Source: Natronosalvus vescus
GTDB taxonomy: Archaea; Halobacteriota; Halobacteria; Halobacteriales; Natrialbaceae
NCBI RefSeq assembly: GCF_023973145.1
Contig: NZ_CP099546.1
Coordinates: 2,046,001 to 2,110,000, forward strand
DNA length: 64,000 nt
Reading direction: 5' to 3'
This document shows positions 36,909 through 45,449 of this stretch, in pieces. A program made the translations under genes and the position numbers. Position 1 is the first letter of the stretch; each line of letters begins with the position of its first letter. Below the pieces are notes generated by a model. That model was not told the DNA's origin and did not search any database. It worked only from the letters and a program-made list of their open reading frames with translations.

Positions 36909-38285
36909 ATGTCTCATATCACGAAAATCCCTATCTCTACAATGAAATATGAATCTGACATGGGCGGATTTGAACCTATTATTTATAGCTGGATGATCCC
37001 TATTCGCAGTCAAATGTCCAATCACATCACCACTATAGTCTCCGACAAAATCACTCGGAGAATCAAAGAGAACGATTTTGAGAATTATATTCCAGACAAC
37101 ACCTTTCTTAAGCGTTGGACAGAGTTTTCCCCGAATAACATCTTCGCAGACCATCTTGTTCTTGATCTTGATCTCACCGAGCATATCGACGACGCAGAAC
37201 TGCTTGACCACCCGCTAAACCGAATGCTCGGCGGGAAACAACGTGAATTAGCTGAAGTTGATCACAACATTGAGCCGCTGTTGGAGACCTTTCAAGACCT
37301 GAAGAGAGAAGATTACGTCGAGAATTACCTTGACACTGGAAATAATCTGACGGTGATCTACAGCGACCTGACCAAAATCGACAATGGGTCAAGATATAGA
37401 TGGACTCATAGTCATTCTTGGCTGCGGAAATCACAGATCCTTGCCCGAACAATACCTCTGGACGAAGCTAAACTCCGCAAAAAAGGGATCGAGGAGTACG
37501 AGATCGTTACCAAATCTCAACCGATTCATGATTATTTCGACTATGTCGACGGATACACACATATCTTGGACTTCGACGAGATGGCAGATGAAAACCCCGA
37601 ATCCATCGCACTATCCACTGAAGACAACGTGATTGCCGCCTTGATAAGCAAGTATAGAGACGATTCCAAGAATCTCCGTGATATCAACGGTCAATTCATC
37701 CTCTTGCCTCAGCCCACCCGACTTCATCCCAAGCCTCAAGACTTGATCGACGCACTTGTGGAAATCGGACAAGCCAATGACAATAAGGCAAAAGCATCTA
37801 ATACAGACGGTCAACAAACAACCGGATCAGTAGGTGGAGAAATGACACAGCCCGACGATTCCGGTGAAGAGAAATGGGACATTTTCATATCCCATGATTC
37901 AGACGATAGCCAACTCGCAGACTCAATCTACTCCGCATTAGAGGATCGGGACATCAAATGCTGGTTGGATGACGCAGTTCTTGAACTCGGAGACAGCCTA
38001 ACACAGCAGATCGATCATGGACTCACAAATTCGGACTATGCGGTAATCATCGTTTCAGAAAACTTTGTGAAAAATGTGGGTTGGGCTTCCGACGAGTGGG
38101 AAGCTCTTCGATCAAGAGATGCAGGAGAAGATGAAAAAGTGATCTTGCCTGTCTGGTATAACATTTCTAAGAGTGAGGTTATGAGATACTCACCGTGGCT
38201 GGCCGAAAAAATAGCGATTTCGGTATCAAGTTCCGATGAAGGGGAGAAGGTCGCTGAAGAAGTGGCTCAGATAATCACCAACTGA
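36909..38285 (+). CDS. TIR-domain protein with unknown N-terminal sensor region
   Basis: A 458-residue protein. The C-terminal TIR domain (about 322-458) opens with KWDIFISHDSDD and has the DD-loop-like LDDAVLELGDSL. The string VSENFVKNVGWASDEWEAL matches the SxxFxxSxWxxxE pattern; Glu396 is in the position of the NADase catalytic residue. The preceding linker is Gly/Thr/Gln-rich. The first 280 residues are helical, unrecognised and probably sense the trigger. TIR proteins in defence islands often degrade NAD or make cyclic ADP-ribose signals after phage sensing. No obvious partner gene adjoins it, so it may act alone. Confidence 0.78.
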   Translation: MSHITKIPISTMKYESDMGGFEPIIYSWMIPIRSQMSNHITTIVSDKITRRIKENDFENYIPDNTFLKRWTEFSPNNIFADHLVLDLDLTEHIDDAELLDHPLNRMLGGKQRELAEVDHNIEPLLETFQDLKREDYVENYLDTGNNLTVIYSDLTKIDNGSRYRWTHSHSWLRKSQILARTIPLDEAKLRKKGIEEYEIVTKSQPIHDYFDYVDGYTHILDFDEMADENPESIALSTEDNVIAALISKYRDDSKNLRDINGQFILLPQPTRLHPKPQDLIDALVEIGQANDNKAKASNTDGQQTTGSVGGEMTQPDDSGEEKWDIFISHDSDDSQLADSIYSALEDRDIKCWLDDAVLELGDSLTQQIDHGLTNSDYAVIIVSENFVKNVGWASDEWEALRSRDAGEDEKVILPVWYNISKSEVMRYSPWLAEKIAISVSSSDEGEKVAEEVAQIITN

Positions 38286-38366
38286 AAGCTCAGAAGTACG
38301 TAGGAATCTATATTTAGAGATTTCATACTGTCCCATGATCTTAGAGACGTTTATAGACCCTCTGCT

Positions 38367-38480
38367 GAATCCATGCTCTGCATTTTTCACGACTGTCTTA
38401 ACAGAACTTAATTAGTTCGTTCGATGACTGCTGAAATCAGAGCGCGAATGTGACACAAACTGAGAGCCGATCTGCGATGG
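38367..38480. repeat. Island repeat, second copy
   Basis: GAATCCATGCTCTGCATTTT, then TTAACAGAAC, then GCTGAAATCAGAGCGCGAAT and ACTGAGAGCCGATCTGCGAT. It parallels the copy at 36773 in its first 100 bases and the copy at 39552 in its last 55. It follows the TIR gene by about 80 bases. Confidence 0.55.
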
Positions 38481-38543
38481 AGATGATTGATTGTATTTAC
38501 CACGTCGCATGAAGTCAGTCACTTGCCAAAGGTTCAACAGAAC

Positions 38544-38807
38544 CTATTGGTAAAAAATCGCAGAAACCACCGCAGCCACCATCAGGACAGCAATTACACC
38601 GGCGGTAAACCACGAAAATAGCGGGGTCGAAGCCAAGCCTACCCAGATTTCGATGCCAACCATGGCCAATGGCCCTGCGATGACTATGAGTACGATCGCT
38701 CCAATGAAGAACTGGAGATTAATCTGACCTCGGTTTGATCCGACTGTGTTTGTTTTCGAACTATTATTCGGGGATCGTTTCTGCCCAATATCTTGTCTAC
38801 CAGACAT
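38544..38807 (-). CDS. Small membrane protein
   Basis: An 87-residue protein. A polar, Ser/Asn/Arg-rich tail of about 30 residues is followed by two hydrophobic helices (about 32-53 and 62-85). No motif recognised. It is divergent from the winged-helix membrane protein at 38955, with a shared upstream region. Such short two-helix proteins are frequent near defence genes, but no role is shown here. Confidence 0.5.
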   Translation of the reverse strand: MSGRQDIGQKRSPNNSSKTNTVGSNRGQINLQFFIGAIVLIVIAGPLAMVGIEIWVGLASTPLFSWFTAGVIAVLMVAAVVSAIFYQ

Positions 38808-38954
38808 TCGGACGAATATCTGTTAAGTGGGCATAAAAAACGAAAAGGCCGTTCACAGAACCCATACCCCGGGTTTGCGGCCATCAGGGGGGCTCCTTAT
38901 GAGTATAAACCCTCGGCTCAACATTTTTGATTCTCCCTCTCATTACAGAAAGGT

Positions 38955-39518
38955 ATGGCGACTGTTCCTGATGAGTTTCACAAAGAATTTGATAAAAAAG
39001 GAGATACTTTCTTTGAGATTGCTGAGCTGCTTTATACCCAACCTGACCGGGAATTCACACAGGATAAACTTGCAGAAAAAGTTGGCCGATCTAACACGAC
39101 CATCAGCAAACATACCAGTATGATGGAAAAAGAAGATTGGATTAACCGTCAAGATAATCAGACCACATTCACTTGGAATGTGGAGACACATAACCCGGCC
39201 AGGACTGAAGGAGTCGCAGCTGTCAAAATGTTTTATATGGACTTTTTGGATTTATTGAAGAAACACTCAAATACAGTTCCGGGTTCCTTTGCGATAGTTG
39301 GGTTTGCGCTGATTCTCACGGCAATTGTCATGTTCGCGTTTTTTGTAGGACTCTCGTTAAAAACGTCGGTGAGTTCAGGCGTTCCGAACGGAGTATATTT
39401 TGCAATCGCTGTCGGTTCATTCCTGACCGGTGTTATTGTCACGTCACTTTCACCGTTGCAGGCTCATTTGACTCAATTAGTACTGCGCTATTTCCCAAAG
39501 AGTCTGTTGCGAAAATAG
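38955..39518 (+). CDS. Winged-helix protein with C-terminal membrane segments
   Basis: A 187-residue protein. Residues 15-75 form a MarR/ArsR-like winged helix (FFEIAELLYTQPDREFTQDK then GRSNTTISKHTSMME, the recognition helix), likely binding DNA. Two hydrophobic helices follow (about 107-131 and 141-163). A membrane-tethered transcription regulator is the simplest reading. GAAAGGT just ahead of the ATG may act as ribosome-binding site. The last codons (SLLRK) lie against an IS-type end, GGGTCTGTTGCAA at 39518. Confidence 0.6.
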   Translation: MATVPDEFHKEFDKKGDTFFEIAELLYTQPDREFTQDKLAEKVGRSNTTISKHTSMMEKEDWINRQDNQTTFTWNVETHNPARTEGVAAVKMFYMDFLDLLKKHSNTVPGSFAIVGFALILTAIVMFAFFVGLSLKTSVSSGVPNGVYFAIAVGSFLTGVIVTSLSPLQAHLTQLVLRYFPKSLLRK

Positions 39519-39612
39519 GGTCTGTTGCAACCCTCTTTCGGTGATAGGTTTGAACAGTTGTGCTGAATAGAGAGCGCGAACGTGGCACAGACTGAGAGAC
39601 GATCTGCGATGG
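39518..39612. repeat. IS6-like end followed by island repeat, third copy
   Basis: GGGTCTGTTGCAACCCTC (39518-39535) resembles the terminal repeat of IS6-family elements. From 39552 it runs into TGCTGAATAGAGAGCGCGAA, CGTGGCACAGACTGAGAG and GATCTGCGATGG, matching 38428-38480. No transposase remains. Confidence 0.5.
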
Positions 39613-39702
39613 TAGTGTTCGCTAAGTACAGGTGAACGATATCGATGACTGTTTGGTATCACGCCCCGCTTTCCCGAACACCTGTACTGTGACCAGAAAG
39701 GA

Positions 39703-39711
39703 CTTATAAAA
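39703..39711 (+). promoter_or_regulatory. TATA-like box
   Basis: CTTATAAAA is 19-27 bases ahead of the ATG at 39730. It is a strong archaeal TATA candidate, placed for a leaderless or very short-leader transcript. Confidence 0.6.
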
Positions 39712-39729
39712 GCACACAAGTGAAGTGGT

Positions 39730-40455
39730 ATGAGATTTCGGCGAGTGTCAGTTTTCTCAGCACTTGTAATCCTCCTCCTGTTAATTTGCGTTTTTCACGC
39801 GGGAGTACTCGTTCTTAACCCCTATCATTCAAATGAACCGAGGTATGAGGTTGCTCATAACTCGACCGACGCTTTCAACCAAACTAACCAGGACTATATT
39901 GATTGGGCCAGTCCAACTTCTGTGAGCGAACTCTCTGGTGACGCCCAACGGCTCTTTCTCGAAGCCAAAGAGCAACCAGTAGGCTCAACTGGATGGCAAT
40001 CCTACAATATGAAACATTGTAAACCGGTTGTGTATTATTGTGACCAGTATTCGGAACGACCTGAGTTTCCTTCCGACGGGCATGGTGACTATATCACCTA
40101 CAGTCTTCTCGAAGAGAACGGTGAACTCTACATATTAGCAACATCATACCAACATGGGGGCCTAGATTTCACATTTATGCTCGAGGCCGTTCTCAAGGGA
40201 ATAACGCTTATTCCATACGCGCTGATTCTCGGATGGATAGCGGTGGCTTCGAACGCTTCTCCAAAGCAAGAGGTCGCATTTGCAGGAGCTGGCTTAGCGG
40301 TGATCATCGCAGCCTTTGCCTTCCCATACATTCAGATGGCTTTCGGGGTCTTCCAATCAATTTGGCCGCTTCTAATTTGGATAGGATTGACGTGGGTGGT
40401 AATATTCCACATGATCAGGACTGGTGTAACAGGTACGCCTCGTACTGATAGCTGA
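39730..40455 (+). CDS. Haloarchaeal membrane protein with extracytoplasmic domain
   Basis: A 241-residue protein. An N-terminal hydrophobic helix (about 8-29) acts as signal anchor. An extracytoplasmic region of about 110 residues carries ELSGDAQRLFLEA and a Cys pair (CKPVVYYC), and three C-terminal membrane helices follow (about 152-170, 179-199, 207-228). This layout recurs in Halobacteria, but I cannot give a function. The promoter is clear. Confidence 0.6.
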   Translation: MRFRRVSVFSALVILLLLICVFHAGVLVLNPYHSNEPRYEVAHNSTDAFNQTNQDYIDWASPTSVSELSGDAQRLFLEAKEQPVGSTGWQSYNMKHCKPVVYYCDQYSERPEFPSDGHGDYITYSLLEENGELYILATSYQHGGLDFTFMLEAVLKGITLIPYALILGWIAVASNASPKQEVAFAGAGLAVIIAAFAFPYIQMAFGVFQSIWPLLIWIGLTWVVIFHMIRTGVTGTPRTDS

Positions 40456-40823
40456 GTCGCACTACTCATCACCGGAGTGAATACCCTGCTACAGTGGGGC
40501 TTTGGATTCGGTGTGTACGTGTAGTGAACAGATGGTTCACCGCTTTCGGTGTGAAACAAACGGGGTCTTTGTGGTGCATCCATGCTCTATATTCATAACT
40601 CGCTTCCTCTCAACAGTTGAGGATTTCAACAGAGCCAGTTAATTCGAAATCTGACTTCCATCATGTTCCTATAGACTCCCTTGGTGAATTCCTCCCAATC
40701 ATAGACCAGAAACCGTTCTGCAGCATATTCGTGTGGTTCCTGGGGGTCATCCCAGTCTCGAAGGTATCCTTGTTTCGGTGGTCGGATTGAAATGTGCCTT
40801 GTTAACCAAATCGTTTATTATTA
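40456..40823. other. Intergenic stretch with island-repeat remnants
   Basis: GCATCCATGCTCTATATTCA (40576-40595) and TTTCAACAGAGCC (40624-40636) match parts of the island repeat and an inverted IS6-like end. No gene is seen. Confidence 0.4.
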
Positions 40824-41729
40824 ATGACTGATTCGGGTAATGACATGAGTTTAAATCCCTCAACCTATTTCCAAGAAATGCGTAGTGACTATCTGAAACA
40901 TTTGGAAGAAGAACACGGAATAACTTCTCTCTTCGAATACTTTGAAGCCTATGATGTGTTTCAACAAGCAAATGACCCTAATGAATTCAGAGATTATGTG
41001 GCCAGCATTGAGTACGATCTTGGACTGCTGTTTCAGGTTGCCCCGGTTGCTGATCAAGATATTGTGCTAGTGTCGCTCAATCCAGGACTTCAACAAAATA
41101 TGTCTCCATCAATATTTGAGGGGACTCGGGAATTCGCTCGACGATGGCCTTATGAAGATGATTTGGAAGCGTTAGCCCAGACAATTGCTCGAAACCTTGA
41201 TGGCTATCTTACAAGTGCGACCGGATTCAAGAGGATCCTTCCTCGTCTCCACAGTGAGCTTGATATCATATCCTCACCTAATGAAATACCCTACGAGAAC
41301 TGGATTCACACTGAGACGGTCGCTCCAAATGAACCAAACGTGTTGAGTGAGATGTACTTCACTCGGGTGTATAAATTTCCAACCTACGGGAAAGGGCCGT
41401 TAACAACCGATGATATGGCGTTCGGGCGACGGACTTTACAGAACGAACTCCAAACGCTTCTGGATCCACAACTCTACGTGTGTACTGGGATGGATGCGTG
41501 GCAAGCCATCCACGACCTGTTTATTGAGAGGGGGTATGAGATCAAACCTCGTAACGAGTCTACGCTAATCCGAGACTCTTTCAAGTTCTATGAGGAAGGA
41601 GGGGCAAAAGGGGGTCTCTATGAGGTACCAGAGGCTGATTCGTGGATACTGACAACAAAACATGGTAGTTATCCAGTCAACACGGACAGGTTGGAATCTA
41701 ATATCAGGTATCTCAACGCCCATCTCTAA
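40824..41729 (+). CDS. Possible uracil-DNA-glycosylase-fold protein
   Basis: A 301-residue soluble protein. IVLVSLNPGLQQ (about 80-91) resembles the first motif of SMUG/MUG-type glycosylases (GxNPG), and LYVCTGMDAWQAI (about 212-224) fits the following strand-helix. A clear HPS-type motif is missing; TTKHGSYPVN near the C-terminus is the nearest match. A TATA-like TTTATTATT at 40814-40822 touches the first ATG, so the second Met (40845) is the likelier start. A role in DNA repair or defence is only suggested by the fold hint. Confidence 0.5.
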   Translation: MTDSGNDMSLNPSTYFQEMRSDYLKHLEEEHGITSLFEYFEAYDVFQQANDPNEFRDYVASIEYDLGLLFQVAPVADQDIVLVSLNPGLQQNMSPSIFEGTREFARRWPYEDDLEALAQTIARNLDGYLTSATGFKRILPRLHSELDIISSPNEIPYENWIHTETVAPNEPNVLSEMYFTRVYKFPTYGKGPLTTDDMAFGRRTLQNELQTLLDPQLYVCTGMDAWQAIHDLFIERGYEIKPRNESTLIRDSFKFYEEGGAKGGLYEVPEADSWILTTKHGSYPVNTDRLESNIRYLNAHL

Positions 41730-41740
41730 TTCACCACATG

Positions 41741-41757
41741 AGGGTTCAACAGAGCCA
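41741..41757 (-). repeat. Inverted IS6-like end near the tRNA
   Basis: The reverse strand reads GGCTCTGTTGAACCCT, similar to the ends at 39518, 40636 and 38541. It is the last relic before the tRNA gene and the change to core sequence. The rest of 41758-41932 is empty. Confidence 0.4.
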
Positions 41758-41932
41758 TATGTCTATGTCGGTACCACAGATTTATGTTGGTTGAGGGAAT
41801 TGTTGGTTTTGGAGATCGCAAGACTGCGTCGACCCGCGTTACGTGGCGTAACGAACTCTCATCGGTAGTCTGGCACCCCATTTATAAACGCCCCGGTGCC
41901 GTCTATCGATTTTGAATCGTTATGTTTTGTAA

Positions 41933-42005
41933 CGGGCGCGACGGGATTTGAACCCGCGACATCTTGGTCCGGAACCAAGGACTCTGTCCACTGAGCTACG
42001 CGCCC
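41933..42005 (-). tRNA. tRNA-Arg (anticodon CCG)
   Basis: Read on the minus strand: a 7-bp acceptor stem GGGCGCG/CGCGCCC, a D-arm starting TAGCTC, an anticodon stem CTTGG/CCAAG with loop TTCCGGA (anticodon CCG), a 5-base variable loop and a T-arm GCGGG-TTCAAAT-CCCGT. No intron, CCA not encoded. The 3' end faces the island to the left, so the gene is a good candidate attachment site for whatever brought it. Confidence 0.95.
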
Positions 42006-42107
42006 TTACCGGTAGTGACCCACCACGAGCCTATAACGCTTCGGTCACCGGCTATGACTGCGCTCGTCTCGTTTGCGCCGCCCATCTCTGTTCCGAGTTA
42101 CACTGAC

Positions 42108-42821
42108 TCAGTAAGTCCGCACCTCGAGCCCCCCATCGACCCCAACATACGTTGAATCAGCCATCCCGACGAACATCCCATGCTCGAGCACGCCCGGGAT
42201 CGCCCCGAGTTCCTGCCCGAGCGCTCTCGGATCCTCGATCGTGCCGAACGCACAGTCGAGGACGAGGTTGCCGTTATCGGTGACGACCGGCCCGTCCTTC
42301 TGGGATGCCGACCGCAACGTGGGCTCACCGCCCAGCTCGCGAACCCGCTCGGCGACGAGGGTGTGCGCCGCGGGGATCACCTCGACCGGCACCGGAGCCT
42401 CGAGCGTCGCCACCAGTTTCGAGGGATCGGCGACGACGACGAATCGCTCGGCGCTGGCAGCAACCACCTTCTCGCGGGTATGCGCCGCGCCGCCGCCCTT
42501 GATCAGAGCCCCGTGAGCGGGCGAGTCCGGGCTGTCGACGACCTGATCGGCACCGTCGATCGCCAGGTCGACCCCCTCCACGGCGTCCAGTTCGGTCAGC
42601 GGAATCCCAACCTCGATGGCCAGTTGCCTCGACTGAAAGGACGTAGGAATCCCCCGAATCTCGAGGCCGTCCTCGATCGCCCGTCCGAGCGCCTCGATGG
42701 CGTAGGCGGTCGTCGACCCGGTGCCAAGTCCGACGACCATTCCGTCCTCGACGTCCTCGGCGGCTCGCCCCCCGGCACGACGCTTGTGGGCGTCCGACCC
42801 GCCCGACGTTTTCGCGCTCAT
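42108..42821 (-). CDS. rpiA: Ribose-5-phosphate isomerase A
   Basis: A 237-residue enzyme that interconverts ribose-5-phosphate and ribulose-5-phosphate for nucleotide synthesis. The N-terminal GLGTGSTTAYAIEALG and the later ELDAVEGVDLAIDGADQV, KGGGAAHTREK and GVLEHGMFVGMAD motifs are all diagnostic. The start chosen is the ATG at 42821; the frame is open to 43055 but that extension has no family-like sequence. It is the first core gene right of the tRNA. Confidence 0.95.
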   Translation of the reverse strand: MSAKTSGGSDAHKRRAGGRAAEDVEDGMVVGLGTGSTTAYAIEALGRAIEDGLEIRGIPTSFQSRQLAIEVGIPLTELDAVEGVDLAIDGADQVVDSPDSPAHGALIKGGGAAHTREKVVAASAERFVVVADPSKLVATLEAPVPVEVIPAAHTLVAERVRELGGEPTLRSASQKDGPVVTDNGNLVLDCAFGTIEDPRALGQELGAIPGVLEHGMFVGMADSTYVGVDGGLEVRTY

Positions 42822-43165
42822 TGCTACGTACACGAGTGAGCGGAGACGGGAAAAGCGTAGCCTTCTCTTGCCTGGTGGTGTTCGGATCACACGTTTACTG
42901 GCCTGCACCCGATTCGAACACCACGAAAACCCCTGGCCCGTTCGACCCCCCGGGCTCGCTGTGCGCGCTCGCTTCGCTCGCGTGCTTTCGTCGCCCGGGA
43001 GGGATCGACCGTGCCAGCCCCTTTCATTCCCACCCCACGGTGGCTGGTCAACCATCCGACACGTGTGGGAATGAAAGGGGCTTTCGTGGTGGTTGCATTC
43101 CGATTCCTTGCGGTTGCGTCTCCCCCGAGAAGGCTTTTTGCCCCGGCCATCCTGTAATCAACCTA
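42822..43165. other. Divergent intergenic region between rpiA and the ABC genes
   Basis: These 344 bases contain the inverted repeat listed at 43016-43082. No gene is supported; the long frames crossing it are upstream extensions of rpiA and the ABC gene. Promoters for both must lie here. Confidence 0.4.
43016..43082. repeat. 18-bp perfect inverted repeat
   Basis: AGCCCCTTTCATTCCCAC (43016-43033) is matched exactly, inverted, at 43065-43082, with a 31-base centre. Outward flanks differ. It could be a MITE-like insertion or a hairpin in the leader of the ABC transporter transcript, which starts about 80 bases further on. Confidence 0.7.
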
Positions 43166-44062
43166 ATGGATCACCCCGACGACGCGCTGGCGATGACCGA
43201 CGTGCGCAAGACCTACCACGTCGGCGAGCCGGTACACGCCCTCGACGGGGTCTCGTTGTCGATTCCCCGGGGATCGTACACGGCGATCATGGGGCCGAGC
43301 GGGTCTGGGAAATCGACGCTGATGAACCTCATTGGCTGTCTCGACACACCTACCGAGGGAACGGTGGTCATCGACGGCCAGGACGTCGCCCAGCTCTCTG
43401 AACGCGAGCGAACCCGTCTCCGGGGAACTACCGTCGGGTTCGTCTTTCAGACATTCAACCTCATGCCCCGGCTGGACGCTCTCGAGAACGTCGCCCTCCC
43501 CCAGTTGTTCCGCGGCGCCAGTCGAAGCGAGCGACACGACCGTGCCGAAGACCTCCTCGAGCGCGTCGGCCTCGGCGACCGGGTCGATCACCTCCCGAAC
43601 GAACTCTCTGGTGGGCAGCGCCAGCGGGTGGCACTTGCGCGGGCGCTGGTGAACGACCCGGCGATCGTGCTGGCCGACGAGCCCTCGGGCAACCTCGACA
43701 CGGAGACCGAAGCCGAAGTGCTCGACCTCTTCGAGGCGTTTCACGACGCGGGGACGACGCTGATCGTCGTGACCCACGAGCGCCACGTGGCCGAGCGCGC
43801 CGACCGGATCGTCCACCTGCTCGACGGGAGGATCGAACGGATCGAGGAACTCGGTAGCCCTGCCGCTCCCTCGCCACCAGCCGACGGCGCTCGAGCCGCC
43901 TCGAGCGCCCGTGCGAACGAGCCAGCGACTGGGAACCCACGATCGGATACGGATTCGATGCCGACCAGCGACGACACCGACTCGAGGACGAGCAGCGACG
44001 ATACCGAATCGAAGACGGAAAGCGACGACACCACACCAGCGGATACGGGGGAGAACCGCTGA
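43166..44062 (+). CDS. ABC transporter ATP-binding protein, MacB/LolD type
   Basis: A 298-residue ATPase. Walker A is GPSGSGKST (43-51), then the Q-loop VFQTFNLMP, signature LSGGQRQR and Walker B AIVLADEPSGNLD. It starts at the ATG 43166 (the frame is open upstream without family sequence). The last 70 residues form an unusual Ser/Asp/Thr-rich tail with repeats of the type SDDTDSRTSSDDT, absent from typical LolD-like ATPases. Its stop overlaps the permease start (TGATG). Likely part of an export or lipoprotein-type mechanotransmission system; substrate unknown. Confidence 0.9.
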   Translation: MDHPDDALAMTDVRKTYHVGEPVHALDGVSLSIPRGSYTAIMGPSGSGKSTLMNLIGCLDTPTEGTVVIDGQDVAQLSERERTRLRGTTVGFVFQTFNLMPRLDALENVALPQLFRGASRSERHDRAEDLLERVGLGDRVDHLPNELSGGQRQRVALARALVNDPAIVLADEPSGNLDTETEAEVLDLFEAFHDAGTTLIVVTHERHVAERADRIVHLLDGRIERIEELGSPAAPSPPADGARAASSARANEPATGNPRSDTDSMPTSDDTDSRTSSDDTESKTESDDTTPADTGENR

Positions 44063-45348
44063 TGCGCCCACTCGAGTCCCTGCGCCTCTCCTGGCGCTCG
44101 ATTCGTGGGCACCGACTTCGATCGACGCTGACGACCCTGGGCGTCATCATCGGCATCGCAGCGGTGATCGCCTTCGTCGCCCTCGGGGCGAGCCTGCAGG
44201 CGGGCATCATCGGGGACATCAGTCCTGACGACCAGCGCAACCTCTACGGGTGGGCGGCCGATCCCGACACCGAAGGCGGGCCGATGGCCGGAGCGCAGTT
44301 CCTCTTCAGCCAGGACGACCTCGACGGGGTGAGCGACCTCGAGGCCGTCGAGGCTGCCTACGGCTACGCGACCATCGATGCCCAGTCGGTGACCTACGCG
44401 GGTGACACCCGCCTCCAGGGGGATGGGCTGATCGCCGCCGGCCCGTCCTACATCCGGGAGTCCTCGTTACGCGAGGGCCGCCAGTTCGAGATGGGCGAAC
44501 GCGAGGCCGTCATCAACCCGGCCGCCGCCGCGCAGTTCGAGGAGAACGTCAGCGTCGGCGACGAGCTCGAGGTTCGGATCGTCACCGGAGGGACTGAAAC
44601 GGTGACAGTCGTCGGCATCACCGACACCAACGAGGGGCTCAGCCCGTTCGAGGGGTTCGAGGCGGCCCCCAGGATCTACGTGCCGACTGATCCGCTCTAC
44701 GTCGAGCAGGCGGTGGGGCCGGCGGCGGGATCCGATTCGACTGCTGGGGACGAGAACGGTGACACCACCGACGTCCGTTACCTCGCCATCGTCGTCGAAG
44801 CACCCACCGCCGACCAGGACGATGTCGACGCCGCTCGAGACGCTGCCACCGCCTACTTCGAGAGCGACGAGGCGGACGCGGGTGAGTTCCTCGGCGACGA
44901 CCTCGCGGTCACGCTCCAGACGAGCACCGAGTTGCTCCAGCAGCTCGAGAACATCCTGGGGCTGCTCCAGAACTTCATCGTCGGGATCGCCGCCATCTCG
45001 CTGGTCGTCGGCTCGATCGGCATCGCGAACATCATGCTCGTCTCGGTCACCGAACGTACCCGCGAGATCGGCATCATGAAAGCGGTCGGTGCCCAGAATC
45101 GTGACGTCCTCGGGCTGTTCCTGACGGAGGCGATCATCCTCGGCGTCATCGGGGCCATCGTCGGCACCGTACTCGGTCTGGCCGTCGCCGCCCTCGGTGC
45201 GTGGTACATCGACCTCCCGCTGGTGTACCCGCTCGAGTACGTCGCCCTGGCGATCGCCGTCGGCGTGCTCGTCGGCGTCGTCTCGGGGTTGTATCCGGCC
45301 TGGCGGGCGGCCAGCACGGATCCGATCGACGCGTTACGGTACGAGTGA
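44062..45348 (+). CDS. ABC transporter permease, MacB/FtsX family
   Basis: A 428-residue protein with MacB architecture. One N-terminal membrane helix (about 21-45) is followed by a large extracytoplasmic domain (about 50-290), then three C-terminal helices (about 305-330, 350-380, 392-412). The FtsX-like core has VGSIGIANIMLVSVTERTRE, followed by IGIMKAVGA, and the C-terminus ends in GLYPAWRAASTDPIDALRYE. It works with the ATPase encoded just before. The acidic extracytoplasmic loop fits a halophile. The transported substrate is not evident. Confidence 0.9.
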   Translation: MRPLESLRLSWRSIRGHRLRSTLTTLGVIIGIAAVIAFVALGASLQAGIIGDISPDDQRNLYGWAADPDTEGGPMAGAQFLFSQDDLDGVSDLEAVEAAYGYATIDAQSVTYAGDTRLQGDGLIAAGPSYIRESSLREGRQFEMGEREAVINPAAAAQFEENVSVGDELEVRIVTGGTETVTVVGITDTNEGLSPFEGFEAAPRIYVPTDPLYVEQAVGPAAGSDSTAGDENGDTTDVRYLAIVVEAPTADQDDVDAARDAATAYFESDEADAGEFLGDDLAVTLQTSTELLQQLENILGLLQNFIVGIAAISLVVGSIGIANIMLVSVTERTREIGIMKAVGAQNRDVLGLFLTEAIILGVIGAIVGTVLGLAVAALGAWYIDLPLVYPLEYVALAIAVGVLVGVVSGLYPAWRAASTDPIDALRYE

Positions 45349-45449
45349 ACGACGCGCCCTCTCGTTCTTCAGCTGACTTCGTGTATCGCAATCGTTCTTA
45401 CCGCTACTTTCCCGGTCACTGTCTGCATACGGCGGAATCGGTGCGTCCG

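Noticed and set aside
36961-36980. GGATTTGAACC inside the TIR gene as a repeated tRNA 3' end (attachment site)
   Set aside because: Only 11 bases match the T-arm and they encode ordinary protein sequence; the acceptor-stem part does not match.
43163-44071. 302-codon frame opposite the ABC ATPase gene
   Set aside because: Shadow of a gene with intact Walker and signature motifs on the plus strand.
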